A stretch of DNA of 64,000 nucleotides from Planctomycetota bacterium (GCA_014193115.1 BJHQ01000008.1:150622-214621); one strand, 5' to 3'. Positions 7,233 to 17,275 are shown, counted from the first letter of the stretch. The notes: generated by a model not told the origin, from the letters alone. A program made the numbers and translations.

Positions 7233-8495
7233 TCAGTCCTTGATTGGGTCGGTCGCTGCCCGGACAGGTTCGGCCAATGCTTCCACTAATTTCCGGCGAT
7301 CCGCCGGGGTGTGATCGGCGGTGACCGACAGGCGCAGCCGGCAATGACCGGGTGGTACGGTCGGCGGACGGATCGCGGGGGCGTGGTGGCCGGCCTCGCG
7401 CAGGCGTTGGGCGAGGGCCAGGGTGGCGGCTTCGTCGCCGACCAGCAGGGGGACGATGGCTGAGCGGCCCTCGGGTACGGTCCAGCCGCGCTGGCGGAGG
7501 TCCTGGCGGAGGTCCTGGGCGGTGGCGCGGACCGTGGTGGCGAGATCCGGGTGGCGCTCGATCAGGTCGAGGGCCGACACGGCGGCGCCGGCAGCGGCCG
7601 GGGCCAGGGCGGTGCTGAAGATGAAGGCCCGGCCGCGGTTGATGATCAGGTCGATCAGGTCGTGGTCGCCGGCGATGAAACCGCCTTGGGATCCCAGGGA
7701 TTTGGAGCAGGTGCCGATCCTGAGATCGGGACTGATGCCGAGGTCCGCGGCCAGGCCGCGGCCACCGGGGCCGAGCACGCCCAGGGCGTGGGCCTCGTCC
7801 ACCACGAGCAGCGCCCCATGGCGCTGGCACAGGCTGTGGATGGCGGACAGCGGCGCCTCATCGCCATCCATCGAATAGACCGCCTCGACGCAGACGATCC
7901 GCCTCCGGGCGCTGTCGCCGCGGATCAGCTGGCGCTCAAGATCCGCCGGGTCGTTGTGGGCGAAGCGCAGCACCTGGCCGGCGGCCAGGGCGGCGCCATC
8001 ATAGGTCGAGGCATGGCACAGCCGGTCGAGGATCAGCAGATCCTCGTTGGAGGACGCCAGCGCTGACAGGGCTGCGACGTTGGCCTGGTAGCCGCTGGCG
8101 GTGACCACGGTGGATTGGGCGCCGAGCCATCGTGCGAGCCGCTGCTCGAGCTGGGCGTGGCAGGGCAGCGATCCGGCGAGCAGCCGGGCCGAACCGGCTC
8201 CGGCACCCCAGCGCCGCACGGCGCGCTGGGCACCGTTCTTGACCATCCGGGTCTGGGCAGCGCCGAGGTAGTCGTTGGAGGCCCAATTGATCAGTTTCAG
8301 TCGTTTGCCGCCAACCCGGAGCACGATCCGCCGGCCGCCGGCGGAATCGAGCTGGGGGCGAACCCGCAGTCGTCCAGCGGCGGCGATCTCGGCGAGTTCG
8401 TCCTTGATGCCCTGGCGCATGGTCGACGCGGCTGCGGTCTGAGGGCTGGGAACGCCGAGGGCCTGCTCGGCAGGGGGCGGAAGCGGATCGGTCAT
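7233..8495 (-). CDS. bioF: 8-amino-7-oxononanoate synthase family aminotransferase
   Basis: The protein is a PLP enzyme of the alpha-oxoamine synthase family that joins pimeloyl thioester and alanine in biotin synthesis. At 420 residues it has the expected length. Visible family signatures are NWASNDYLG near the start, GSARLLAGSLPCHAQLE, VDEAHALGVLG (PLP-contacting Asp and His), and GTCSKSLGSQGGF containing the Schiff-base lysine. Relatives that use the same fold make other aminoketones (Kbl, serine palmitoyltransferase), and no other bio genes are in the window, so the substrate is not certain. It follows pdxJ by 28 bases on the same strand; pdxJ makes the PLP cofactor. Confidence 0.87.
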   Translation of the reverse strand: MTDPLPPPAEQALGVPSPQTAAASTMRQGIKDELAEIAAAGRLRVRPQLDSAGGRRIVLRVGGKRLKLINWASNDYLGAAQTRMVKNGAQRAVRRWGAGAGSARLLAGSLPCHAQLEQRLARWLGAQSTVVTASGYQANVAALSALASSNEDLLILDRLCHASTYDGAALAAGQVLRFAHNDPADLERQLIRGDSARRRIVCVEAVYSMDGDEAPLSAIHSLCQRHGALLVVDEAHALGVLGPGGRGLAADLGISPDLRIGTCSKSLGSQGGFIAGDHDLIDLIINRGRAFIFSTALAPAAAGAAVSALDLIERHPDLATTVRATAQDLRQDLRQRGWTVPEGRSAIVPLLVGDEAATLALAQRLREAGHHAPAIRPPTVPPGHCRLRLSVTADHTPADRRKLVEALAEPVRAATDPIKD

Positions 8496-8523
8496 GCTGG
8501 TGCGATCCGGGCGGGTGAGCGCA

Positions 8524-9345
8524 TCACTCCGCTGTCTCCGGCCGGCTGGTCGCCGCTGTCTGCGGCCGGCTGGTCTCCGGCAGGCTGGTCACCGGCCAGG
8601 CCGACCTGGGGTTGGAATGTCCCAGGCAAATCCTGACATAACGCTCGACGGCGCCAGCGAAGCCGAAATCGAGCGCGTCCGCGACCAGGGCATGACCGAT
8701 GCTGACCTCCAGCACGTCGGGCACCGTGGCCAGGAACGGTCCGAGGTTTTCCAGGTCGAGGTCGTGTCCGGCGTTTACGCCCAGTCCGGCGCCGGCAGCC
8801 GCCAGCGCGGTGGCGCGGTAGCGGGCGAGCACCGCGTCGCGGTCGCTGCCGGCAAAAGCCCGGGCATAGGGTTCGGTGTACAGCTCGATGCGGTCGGTGC
8901 CGGTGGCGGCGGCGAGGGCGACTTGGGCCGGCTCGGGATCGAGGAAGATCGACACCCGGATGCGGTTCGCCCGCAGCCGGCCCACCACCCGCCGCAGGGT
9001 CTCGGCATGCACCCCGCAGTCCCAGCCGTGGTCGCTGGTGCGCTGGGTCGGCGAATCTGGGACCAGCGTGCATTGCTCAGGAACCACGGCGCAGACCAGG
9101 GCGAGGAAGGCCTCGTCAGGGAAGCCTTCGATATTGAACTCCCGGCCCTGCTGGCGGGTGAGTGCACGCAGCTCGGTCACATCCCGTGGCCGGGTATGCC
9201 GCTGATCCGGACGCGGATGGACGGTGATGCCGTGGGCTCCGGCGGCGAGGCAGGCCCGGGCCGCCGCCAGCACGTCGGGCCGCCCGGTCTCGCGGGTATT
9301 CCGAAGCAGGGCGACCTTGTTGAGATTGGCGCTGAACGCGGTCAT
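8524..9345 (-). CDS. pdxJ: Pyridoxine 5'-phosphate synthase
   Basis: PdxJ closes the pyridine ring from 1-deoxyxylulose 5-phosphate and aminoacetone phosphate in the DXP-dependent vitamin B6 pathway. The opening SANLNKVALLRNTR, the GAHGITVHPRPDQRH active-site loop, FNIEGFP, and the GVNAGHDLDLENL segment identify it. ATG at 9345 is chosen because the family begins a few residues before the NLNK strand; 9354 is possible. The last 25 or so residues (SLPETSRPQTAATSRPETAE region) are low-complexity and come from a short tandem DNA repeat at 8540-8600, an unusual tail for this enzyme. It is followed by bioF in the same direction. Confidence 0.93.
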   Translation of the reverse strand: MTAFSANLNKVALLRNTRETGRPDVLAAARACLAAGAHGITVHPRPDQRHTRPRDVTELRALTRQQGREFNIEGFPDEAFLALVCAVVPEQCTLVPDSPTQRTSDHGWDCGVHAETLRRVVGRLRANRIRVSIFLDPEPAQVALAAATGTDRIELYTEPYARAFAGSDRDAVLARYRATALAAAGAGLGVNAGHDLDLENLGPFLATVPDVLEVSIGHALVADALDFGFAGAVERYVRICLGHSNPRSAWPVTSLPETSRPQTAATSRPETAE

Positions 9346-9499
9346 GCCGGGCATGCTGGGCGGAACGCCCAGGCGCCAAGACGTGACGCCCTGGCTGCCG
9401 ACCGCGACGCGGCGAACCGATCAGGAGGGCCGATCAGGTCGGCCTGGACCCGAGCCCGGATGATCGTCAGTTTTCTTGGATATTGCCGCCGCATCCCGC

Positions 9500-10180
9500 T
9501 CACAGACCGCCGCCGCCACCTGCCCGCCACTGGTCGGGGACCGGGATGGTGCCGGCCGGCACGCCGCGGAGCGGCGTGCCGCCATCGACTGCGCCGATGG
9601 TCAGGCTGTAGATCACTTCCTTCCGCACATCGACGCCGTCGGTCTTTTGGACATCCAGTTCGCGGTCGCCAGCCATCGGTCGGACGATGTAGAAATAGTA
9701 GGCGCCATCGGCCAGCTGGCCGAAGCCGCGGGTCCGATTGGGTTCGATGGTCACCTCCAGGCCGGTGCCGTCGACCTTGCGCCGGATGCCGATGGTGATG
9801 TTCGCCTCTTCGCGGTTGGTGATCTCGATGGTGTTCTTGCCGCTGCGTGGGACCTTCTTTTTGTAAGTGAACCGCTTGTCGAGGCGGAGCAGGGTCTCGT
9901 TGCGGTTGAGCCATTCCTCTTCATGCAGGACCATGCCGGCATCGAGCTGCTTTTTTGAGAACGCGGTGATCTTCTCTTGCAGTTCCTTGGGCAGGGCGGC
10001 GGGTTCGACTTCGTTCAGGCGGAGCGAGGTCAGGGTCGTTCCGGTGCGCAGCAGGAAGGTCGCCTTGGGCAGCGATGGGTCGCAGTCGATCGTGTCATAG
10101 GTGAGTTTGCGACCGTCCTTGGTGGCCAGTTCGGCAGCCGCGGCTGCGGCCACCACGACGAGGAGCAGGGCGAAGCGCAT
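9500..10180 (-). CDS. Exported hypothetical protein (226 aa)
   Basis: The first 17 residues (MRFALLLVVVAAAAAAE) form a clear signal peptide with an Ala-rich cleavage region, so the protein is periplasmic or outer-membrane attached. The mature part is mixed beta, with charged residues and a Gly-rich end (WRAGGGGGL). I recognise no domain. The start has the signal peptide in frame and no competing upstream ATG. It lies between yicC and pdxJ on the same strand with gaps of 94 and 154 bases, so it may share their transcript. Function unknown. Confidence 0.8.
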   Translation of the reverse strand: MRFALLLVVVAAAAAAELATKDGRKLTYDTIDCDPSLPKATFLLRTGTTLTSLRLNEVEPAALPKELQEKITAFSKKQLDAGMVLHEEEWLNRNETLLRLDKRFTYKKKVPRSGKNTIEITNREEANITIGIRRKVDGTGLEVTIEPNRTRGFGQLADGAYYFYIVRPMAGDRELDVQKTDGVDVRKEVIYSLTIGAVDGGTPLRGVPAGTIPVPDQWRAGGGGGL

Positions 10181-10274
10181 GGCGTGAGCCTGGGCGGCAC
10201 GTCAGCGGAGCAACAGCGGGATCAACCCAGCGGCGTTCCCTGCGCATCACTGCGTGGAGATCCGACGCGGCTGC

Positions 10275-11129
10275 TCACACCGCGTTGGCGGCCTGCTCTT
10301 TGAGCTGGTCGATCAGCAGGCGGCCTTCGACGGTCAGGGCCGACAAGGTCGCATCGTTGGCCTTGGCCGCGGTGGTCGACAGCTCGCGGCCGAGTTCCTG
10401 GCTGAGGAAATCGAGCTTCCGGCCGATTTCCCCGCCGGCGCTCAGCGTGGCGTCGAGGGCCGCAAGATGGCTGGCCAATCGGGTCAGCTCCTCGGTAACG
10501 TCGATGCGCTCAGCGATCAGCGCGATTTCGCGGACCAGAACGGCCGGATCGGGCGCGGGCAGTCCGCTGCCCGTGAGGGCCTCAGCGATCCGTTGGTGCA
10601 GTCCGGCCCGGGCTTTGGGCAGGCGCTCGGCCGCTGCGTGGTGCAATCGGGGAAGCAGCCCACGCAGGCCATCGGCGCAGCTCTGGAAGGCCGCCTGCAA
10701 CGCGGTGCCCTCGCGGCGACGGGCGGCAAGCAGGTCGTCGAGGGCGAGATCGCAGGTACGCTGGATCAGCTCAGCCGCGCCGGCGGCCTCGTCCCGGGCC
10801 AGCGGCAGCAGAGACGCCACCCGATCGAGCGTCGGCAGCGGCGCGCCCAGCTCGGCGGCAAGTGCTGCCAGGTCGCGCCACGCCGCCGCCAACCGGGCGC
10901 GATCGAGCGGTATGGCCTGGGCCGACACGGTGACTTGGACCGTGATCGAACCGCGGACCAGGCGTTCCCGGCAGCGCCGGCGGAGGTCTTCATCGATCGC
11001 CAGGTCGCGGTTGTCGCCGCGCACCGCCACCTGGATCGCCCTGTGGTTCACCGAGGAAATCTGCACTTCGACGGTCATCCCGTGCTCGTTCAAGCGGCTG
11101 CGGCCGAAGCCGGTCATGGAGACGATCAT
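10275..11129 (-). CDS. yicC: YicC/YloC family endoribonuclease
   Basis: The opening MIVSMTGFGRS, followed by VEVQISSVNHR, and the C-terminal GRKLDFLSQELGRELSTTAAK are diagnostic of the YicC family. The E. coli member is an endoribonuclease linked to turnover of small RNAs and stationary-phase survival. Length (284) is normal for the family. In many genomes yicC is next to gmk and rpoZ; here the upstream gene on the same strand is lpxB, 33 bases away. The usual start codon is present and the sequence is intact. Confidence 0.93.
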   Translation of the reverse strand: MIVSMTGFGRSRLNEHGMTVEVQISSVNHRAIQVAVRGDNRDLAIDEDLRRRCRERLVRGSITVQVTVSAQAIPLDRARLAAAWRDLAALAAELGAPLPTLDRVASLLPLARDEAAGAAELIQRTCDLALDDLLAARRREGTALQAAFQSCADGLRGLLPRLHHAAAERLPKARAGLHQRIAEALTGSGLPAPDPAVLVREIALIAERIDVTEELTRLASHLAALDATLSAGGEIGRKLDFLSQELGRELSTTAAKANDATLSALTVEGRLLIDQLKEQAANAV

Positions 11130-11162
11130 GGGATGCGCTGGTCCAGGTGCAGGGAGGGGTCG

Positions 11163-12377
11163 TCAGGTGACTTCGCTGCGCAGCCGGTCGCTGGTCCGCG
11201 AGGCGCCGCGCTTGGCGATGGCCAGGGTCAGCTCCTCAGCGACGACATCGGCGATCCGGGTCAGCGCACCGCCGCCGCCGAGTGCGGCACGGACCGCGGC
11301 GAGATCGGCGAGCATTTCGCTGCGACGCGGACCGTCCCACAAGCGCAGCAGGTGGGCAGTCAGCCGCACCGGATCGAGTTGGCGTTGCAGGACCTCGGGC
11401 ACCGCCCGCCAGCCGAGGACGATGTTGGGCAGGCCGACGTGATCGGTGCGGATCAGATGCCGGGCGATGGCCGCGGTGGGCGGGTCCATGCGATAGGCGA
11501 TGACGTGGGGCAACCCGAGCAGACTGGCTTCGAGGCTGGCGGTGCCCGAGGCCACCAGCCCGGCCTGGGCCGCGGCGCACAAACTGCGGAAACGCCCTTC
11601 AACCAGCGGGAAATGGGTGATGGCGCGGTAGCGGCCGAGGGGCACATCGGGATGCCGCGACACCGCCACCCGCACCCGGGGCAGGCGGCGGCTCAGGGCC
11701 TCTGCCGCCTGGTGGAAGACCGGCAGCAGGGTCGCGACCTCGCGCTCCCGGCTACCCGGGGCGAGCAGCAGCAGCCGGTCCTCCGCCGCCAGGCCCAGCT
11801 CGCTGCGCACCTGGTCCGGCTCGGCGCCGGCGGCGACCAGATCGACCAGCGGATGGCCGATGAACTGCGCGGTGCACGACTTCGCCCAGCGCCCAGCGAA
11901 GCGGTTGAACAGCGGCGGTTCGAAGGGGAAGAAGCAGAGCAGCCGATCGACGCTGGCAGCGATGGATTTGGCCCGGCGCGGTTTCCATGCCCACACCTGG
12001 GGCGCCACGACATGGATGAAGCGCGTGCCGCGCTGGCGCAGGCCGGCCAGGCGGCGCAGCAGGCGCAGGTTGAAACCTGGATAATCGACGGTCACCACCA
12101 CCGCCGGCGCGCTGTCGCGGACGATCCGGGCCAGGCGCATGCCGAGGCGGATGAACTCGGGCAGGCGGGCCAGGACCGGCAGCAATCCCATCACCGCCAG
12201 CCCGTCGATCGGCTGTTCGATCACCGCACCGGCGGCGCGGCAATGTTCTCCGCCCATTGCGGCCACGGTCAGGGCCGGATGCCGTCGACGCAGCTCGGCG
12301 ATGATGGCTCCGGCATAGGCGTCGCCCGAGGGCTCGCCGCAGAGCACGAACAGATCGCAGGCGGGACTCAGACCCAT
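11163..12377 (-). CDS. lpxB: Lipid-A-disaccharide synthase
   Basis: LpxB (GT19) condenses UDP-diacylglucosamine with lipid X to form the lipid A disaccharide at the inner membrane. The signature CGEPSGDAYAG opens the protein, and MGGEHCRAAG, DYPGFNLRLLRRL, PQVWAWKPRRAK and the C-terminal SGTASLEASLLGLPHVIAYR (donor-binding loop) all match the family. ATG at 12377 gives 404 residues, the usual length; the open frame extends far upstream but that part is antisense to the TPR gene. The gene shows the organism makes lipid A, in keeping with waaA at 43742 and the GT9 gene at 18595. Confidence 0.95.
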   Translation of the reverse strand: MGLSPACDLFVLCGEPSGDAYAGAIIAELRRRHPALTVAAMGGEHCRAAGAVIEQPIDGLAVMGLLPVLARLPEFIRLGMRLARIVRDSAPAVVVTVDYPGFNLRLLRRLAGLRQRGTRFIHVVAPQVWAWKPRRAKSIAASVDRLLCFFPFEPPLFNRFAGRWAKSCTAQFIGHPLVDLVAAGAEPDQVRSELGLAAEDRLLLLAPGSREREVATLLPVFHQAAEALSRRLPRVRVAVSRHPDVPLGRYRAITHFPLVEGRFRSLCAAAQAGLVASGTASLEASLLGLPHVIAYRMDPPTAAIARHLIRTDHVGLPNIVLGWRAVPEVLQRQLDPVRLTAHLLRLWDGPRRSEMLADLAAVRAALGGGGALTRIADVVAEELTLAIAKRGASRTSDRLRSEVT

Positions 12378-12503
12378 GGCCGGGGATGCTCGCGCCCTCT
12401 GGCAGATGCCAAGGCCGGAAGCGGAGCGCGGCATGAACCAGAGCGCGGTCCGGGTCAGGACCTTCCCTGGTTGCCGGCGTCCTCGGGCGCCTAGCATGCC
12501 GTG

Positions 12504-15500
12504 ATGGCCGCTTTCGATCAGGCCGAAGACCGCCCGACCAACGAGGCCGAAGAGCTGATGCGGCAGAAGCGGTTCGCCGACGCTGCCGCCCGCTACCACG
12601 ACCTCCGTCGGCGCGAACCGAGCGATCTGTGGTTCGCCCTCGGCCATGCCAGCGCGTTGGAATGCGCCGGGGATGTCGATCGCGCCCAGCAGATCCTCGA
12701 CGAGGCCGCCGTGCGCCACCGTGCGGCGGCGCCGCTGCACCGTTTCCGCCGGCTGTTCTTCGTCCGGCGCGAAGACGTCGGCGGAGCGGCGGCGTCGCGG
12801 CTGGCCCTCGAACAGCAGCTGTTCGACGATGGTCCAGTGGATCAGCTGGCCGATCTGTATTTCAACCAGGGCCGCTACCGCGAGGCCCAGGCCGAGCTCG
12901 AACGGCTGCTGCGCGAGGACGAGGACGGCGGCGCCTTCCGCGCCAGCCTCCTCGCCCGGCTCGGCGCCTGCCTGCGCCAGCTCGGCGAGTTCGACCATGC
13001 CCGGGGCATGCTGCTCCAGGCCCTGGCCCTCGACGACGACGCGGCGTGGACCCTGGTTGAGCTGGCCGAGACCGAACGCGGCATGGGCGACAACGAATCC
13101 GCCCGGCGCCACTATCAGGATGCCCTGGAGCTGCGCGGCGACGATCACTTCGCCCGGGCCCATCTCGCCCAGGTCGAACATGAATCCGGCAACACTGATC
13201 GTGCGGTGGAGCTGTACGAATCGATCCTGGCCGCCGATCCCAAGCTGACTTGGGCCAAGATCGAGCTCGCCCAGGTGCTGGCCGAGCGCGACCGCGGCGG
13301 CGATGACGAGGAACTGGATCCCGCCGATTCCACCGGCGGCGAAGCCCCGCCAGCGGAATCGCCAGCCGAAGAAAGCGATCGTGACCGCGCGGTCGCGCTC
13401 TGCAGATCGGCGCTGCGCGACGATCCCGAATTCCCCTGGGCCCACGCCCAGCTCGGCCAGCTGGCCAAGCAGGCCGGCGATGCCGCCGCCGCCCGGGTCC
13501 ACTTCCTACGCGCCCACGCCGCTTCGCCCCAGACCTTGCGCCTGATCCACGAACTGGCCGATGCCTGTCGGCGGTGCGGACATCGCGACGAAGCCTGGCG
13601 CCTGCTCGACCGGGCGCTGGAGATCGACCCCAACGACGCCACCACCCACGGCTATCGGGCTGATGCTCTGCGTAACGAGGGGAAACCCGAACAAGCCGTC
13701 GCCCATCTGGTCAAGGCGGTCGAGCTCGATCCGGGTTACGCCTGGGCCTGGCGCGAACTGGCCGAGCTGCACGCGCTGTCCGGTCGTCCTGGCGAGGCCG
13801 AATCCGCCGCCGAAGAAGCGATCCGGCTCGAACCCGGTGCAGCGGTGGGCGAGGGCTTGCGCGCCTTCCTGCTCCGCTGCCGCGACGAGCGCTCCGCCGC
13901 CATTCCGCATCTGGAACGGGCGGTGGAGCGTGAGCCGACTTATTTGTGGGCGTGGCGCGAGCTGGCCGAAACCCACCTGATGCAGGGCCGGACCGAGGCC
14001 GCCGAGACCACCGCCAAGCGGGCCCTGGAGGTCATGCCCGAGGCCCAGCCGCTGTGGGGGCTGCTGGCCGAGGCCCACCGCCGCCGCGGCCAGCGCGGCG
14101 AAGCCGCCACCGCGCTCGAACGCGCAGCCGCCCTGGGTGAGCTGCCGCCTCAGCTGTTGGCGATGCGGGCCGAGCTGGCCGCCGCAGCCGGCGAGCACGC
14201 CGCAGCCCTGGCCGCCGCGGAACAAGCCGTGCGCCGCGATGGGGGCGACGATTACCGCCTGCTGGTGGCCCAGGTGCTGGCCAATGCTGGCCGGCTCGGC
14301 GACGCCTTGGCGGCGCTGGCTGCGCCCTTGGAGAAGAACCATCTCGGCGCGTTGGAGCTGGCCTGCATCCTGCATGAACGCCAAGGCGATGCGGTCGCGG
14401 CGCTTGCGGTCTGCGAGCGGGCCTTGGTGATCTGCTCGCCCAAGGATGGCGACAGCCACGGCGGCCATCCTGAGATCGCCGCCCGGCTGACCGTGCGTTC
14501 GGCCCTGCTCGCCCGTCAGCTGAATCGCCCGGTCGCGGCCCAGCCGCTGGCGACGGTGTTCGCAGTCGATCCCGACGCGGTGCCGTGGCGCGATGCTGCC
14601 GTCGCCCTGGCCGCCGCCGGCAACCTGCTCGACGCCCGGCGGGCCGCCTGGCGGCAGATCGAGCGCGCCGAATCCGAAGCCACGGCCGACGAATCTGATG
14701 CCGACGCCGCCACCGCCTGGCTGACCTTGGCCGAAACCGAGCTGGCCGGTCAGCACCTGACCGGCGCCCGCCTTGCCGCTGAGCGGGCAGTGGACCGGGA
14801 TGGCCGATGCCTGCCGGCGCGGCTGCTCGCCGCCGCTTTGGCCGAGCAGGCCGGTGAGCCTGACGCCGCCATCGCCCACCTGCGTGCGGCCGATGCTGGG
14901 CTGGCCGAGACCGGCCAGACCGTCGATCCGGTCCTGCTCCGCCAGCTCGCCCGCCTGCTTGAGCACCGCGACCAGACCGAGGCCGCCTTGGCGATCTGGG
15001 AACGGCTATGCGTGCAGCGCAGCGCTGGCGACCAGCAGATCACCAGCGGACCCCAACACGCCGCAGCCCAGGCGGAACGCAGCCGGCTGCGTCTGGCCGG
15101 AGGCCAACTTGGGCTCAACGCCCCCGAACTGGCCATCGGCGACCCGGCCCTGCCGGAGGTCCAGCATCTGCGGCGCAGCGTCGCCCTGGCCCTGGCCCGC
15201 AGCGAAAGCTCTGCCGCGGCAGCGGACTGGCTGAAGGCCCAGCCCGAACTTGATCCGACCAATCGCGTCCTCCTCGGCCGGTTGCTGCTCGACGCCGGCA
15301 AGCCGCGAGAGGCCGCAGATCTGGTCGCTGCGATCACCGGCATCACCGACGTCGGCCTCGACCGGCTGGCCCGCTCGGTGGAAATCCGCGCCCGGTTCGC
15401 CGCCGGAGACCGTGAAGGCGCCCGGAAACGCGCCGACATCGCCTGGCAGAGCGTTCCCCCCGATGACGACCTGGCGGTGATCATGGCCGAGTGCCAGCTC

Positions 15501-16025
15501 GCCTGCCGCGACGTGTCCGCGGCCCGGGCGGCCTTGGATGATCCCCGGCTTCCGGCCCAGCCGTCGTTGGCCCGTGGCCTGCTGTCGGCTTGCCTGGCGA
15601 TCGAACAGGATGGCCTGCCCGCCGGCATGGCCCGGCTGGGACGGGTGCCGGTGCCGGATGAACGCCCACCGCTGGTCCGGCTGTTCTCGGCGGCTTGGCC
15701 GCGGGCCTGGGCGGCGCCGGACCCGGCTCAGCCGGTCAGCCTGGACGACGTCCGCTCGATACCGCCGCTGCCGCGTCTGGTGGCCGCGGTGGTCGAAGCC
15801 TTGCTCAGCGCCGGGCGGACCGACCTGGCCGCCGAGCTCGCTCTGGCGGCGGTCTGCACCCGACCTGACGCGACCAGCCGCGAGGTCGCCTCCGCCGTCG
15901 CCATCCTGCACCGCGCTGGCCGCCACCGCGACGCCAGACAGCTGGCCTTTTCCCGCGGTGGATGGCGGACGCGCCTGGCCGAAGCGCTGTTCCTGAACCG
16001 GATCGTGACTGGGCCGTGGTCCTGA
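12504..16025 (+). CDS. Large TPR-repeat protein (1173 aa)
   Basis: Most of the chain is made of 34-residue helical repeats with the TPR pattern (for example AWRLLDRALEIDPNDATTHG, and AWAWRELAELH repeated), at least a dozen before residue 550 and looser repeats after. An acidic linker rich in Asp, Glu and Pro interrupts near residues 265-295. There is no signal peptide or membrane segment, so it is probably cytosolic and acts as a protein scaffold. The preceding GTG at 12501 is in frame, but ATG at 12504 is the natural start. It is divergent from lpxB with 126 bases between. The specific partner is unknown. Confidence 0.88.
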   Translation: MAAFDQAEDRPTNEAEELMRQKRFADAAARYHDLRRREPSDLWFALGHASALECAGDVDRAQQILDEAAVRHRAAAPLHRFRRLFFVRREDVGGAAASRLALEQQLFDDGPVDQLADLYFNQGRYREAQAELERLLREDEDGGAFRASLLARLGACLRQLGEFDHARGMLLQALALDDDAAWTLVELAETERGMGDNESARRHYQDALELRGDDHFARAHLAQVEHESGNTDRAVELYESILAADPKLTWAKIELAQVLAERDRGGDDEELDPADSTGGEAPPAESPAEESDRDRAVALCRSALRDDPEFPWAHAQLGQLAKQAGDAAAARVHFLRAHAASPQTLRLIHELADACRRCGHRDEAWRLLDRALEIDPNDATTHGYRADALRNEGKPEQAVAHLVKAVELDPGYAWAWRELAELHALSGRPGEAESAAEEAIRLEPGAAVGEGLRAFLLRCRDERSAAIPHLERAVEREPTYLWAWRELAETHLMQGRTEAAETTAKRALEVMPEAQPLWGLLAEAHRRRGQRGEAATALERAAALGELPPQLLAMRAELAAAAGEHAAALAAAEQAVRRDGGDDYRLLVAQVLANAGRLGDALAALAAPLEKNHLGALELACILHERQGDAVAALAVCERALVICSPKDGDSHGGHPEIAARLTVRSALLARQLNRPVAAQPLATVFAVDPDAVPWRDAAVALAAAGNLLDARRAAWRQIERAESEATADESDADAATAWLTLAETELAGQHLTGARLAAERAVDRDGRCLPARLLAAALAEQAGEPDAAIAHLRAADAGLAETGQTVDPVLLRQLARLLEHRDQTEAALAIWERLCVQRSAGDQQITSGPQHAAAQAERSRLRLAGGQLGLNAPELAIGDPALPEVQHLRRSVALALARSESSAAAADWLKAQPELDPTNRVLLGRLLLDAGKPREAADLVAAITGITDVGLDRLARSVEIRARFAAGDREGARKRADIAWQSVPPDDDLAVIMAECQLACRDVSAARAALDDPRLPAQPSLARGLLSACLAIEQDGLPAGMARLGRVPVPDERPPLVRLFSAAWPRAWAAPDPAQPVSLDDVRSIPPLPRLVAAVVEALLSAGRTDLAAELALAAVCTRPDATSREVASAVAILHRAGRHRDARQLAFSRGGWRTRLAEALFLNRIVTGPWS

Positions 16026-16165
16026 TCGGTTTGAGCGTCCTGACGCGGCCTTGAAGGCGCTCACGAGGCAAATGCAGCTGCCGATCGCGACCTTTCCAGC
16101 GACCTGACCGGCGCCGGCGGCGAGGTGGGCGGGGGCCATTCCCCCGAACGAGGAACCCGCCGGGT

Positions 16166-17275
16166 TCACTCCACCGGAACGAAGATCGGCACCATCCACA
16201 CCTTGGCTGTGGCGGCGGCGTTGAGCAGCCGTTCGCGGGCGACGCCATCGACGGTCCGCGGGGTCGTCTTGGCCACGGTGACGGCCACGGCGCGCAGGGT
16301 CGTGTCCTTGGCCCAACCGCCGATCAGCTCGGCCAGGGCCGGATCATCGAGGATTTTTCCTGAGAACGACAAGGCCCCATCGGCGCCCAAGAGCAGCGGT
16401 CCGGGCAGATCGGTGCGGGTCAGGGCGAACCACACCGGGGTGCCGGCCGGCGGACAGATGGCGCTGTTGACCTCGAACCGCTGGTCGTCGTTGCTCCGCG
16501 GAAAAGGACTGGCGAACAGGGCGTCGGGCTCGTCGAAATTGACGATCACCGACTTGATCAGGTCGAGAGCGAAGCGCTGGCTGACCTGCTCGGTGCCATC
16601 GGGTCGGCGCTGGCGGATCTCGTGCATCCGGCTGCCGGTGTAGACGAAGGGCAGCGGCGGATAGGCCTTGTCGTTGATCCGGTCCCTGACCAGGCAGGTG
16701 GCGTCGACGCTGCGCCATCCGCCATCGTCGGCCTGCCACCAGGCGACCGTGCGCACCGGCCAGCCGCGGGCAGGCAGGTTGCTCGCTTCGGGGCTGCCGG
16801 CGCCGGACCCATCCAGGCCGAGCCCGGCGATGCACGCCGCTTTGACCAGGGCGCCATTGCTGGTGCGGGTCTTGGCCAGGGATTCATGGGTCTTTCCGCC
16901 ATCCAGGCAAAGCAGGACCTCCAGTCCATCGACCGGGCCGCGGTCGATGACGAACTCGGCCGGAAGCATGACCAGCCCGTGGCGGGCATCGGCCCCGGGG
17001 GCGCAGTGGACCTGGCTGCCCGGCACCAGCTCGGGGGCGGATGGCGGTGCCGCGATCTGGGCCACCACTGGTTTGGGCGGCTCGGGCAGGCGGAGCAGCG
17101 GGTCGATCGGCTCGCCGGCGGCGAGCAGGCCGATCATGGCCAACGGCGCGGCGATCTGGGGTGGGCGCATGGGAGGTTCCGGTGCGGCGATGATGAAGGT
17201 AACCAGGAGCAAGCCCAGCAGGCAAAGCAGCAGGCCGGCCCTGCGGATGATGGTGCGGCGGTGGGACGCGGGCAT
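16166..17275 (-). CDS. Membrane-anchored hypothetical, possibly YdjY-like (369 aa)
   Basis: An N-terminal basic stretch and hydrophobic segment (about residues 10-30, LLLCLLGLLLVTFIIAA) make a signal anchor. A Pro-rich linker follows. The segment near residues 120-150 (VDGLEVLLCLDGGKTHESLA) resembles the core of YdjY-type domains, which carry 'CL..GK.HESL' patterns in other PVC proteins; this match is from memory and weak. No catalytic motif is seen. The gene converges with the TPR gene (140 bases between the stops, holding nothing notable) and lies 32 bases after the start of the DUF1611 gene on the same strand. Confidence 0.7.
   Translation of the reverse strand: MPASHRRTIIRRAGLLLCLLGLLLVTFIIAAPEPPMRPPQIAAPLAMIGLLAAGEPIDPLLRLPEPPKPVVAQIAAPPSAPELVPGSQVHCAPGADARHGLVMLPAEFVIDRGPVDGLEVLLCLDGGKTHESLAKTRTSNGALVKAACIAGLGLDGSGAGSPEASNLPARGWPVRTVAWWQADDGGWRSVDATCLVRDRINDKAYPPLPFVYTGSRMHEIRQRRPDGTEQVSQRFALDLIKSVIVNFDEPDALFASPFPRSNDDQRFEVNSAICPPAGTPVWFALTRTDLPGPLLLGADGALSFSGKILDDPALAELIGGWAKDTTLRAVAVTVAKTTPRTVDGVARERLLNAAATAKVWMVPIFVPVE

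Noticed and set aside
10254..12494. A 746-codon open frame on the plus strand
   Set aside because: It covers yicC and lpxB in reverse. Both are unmistakable on the minus strand.
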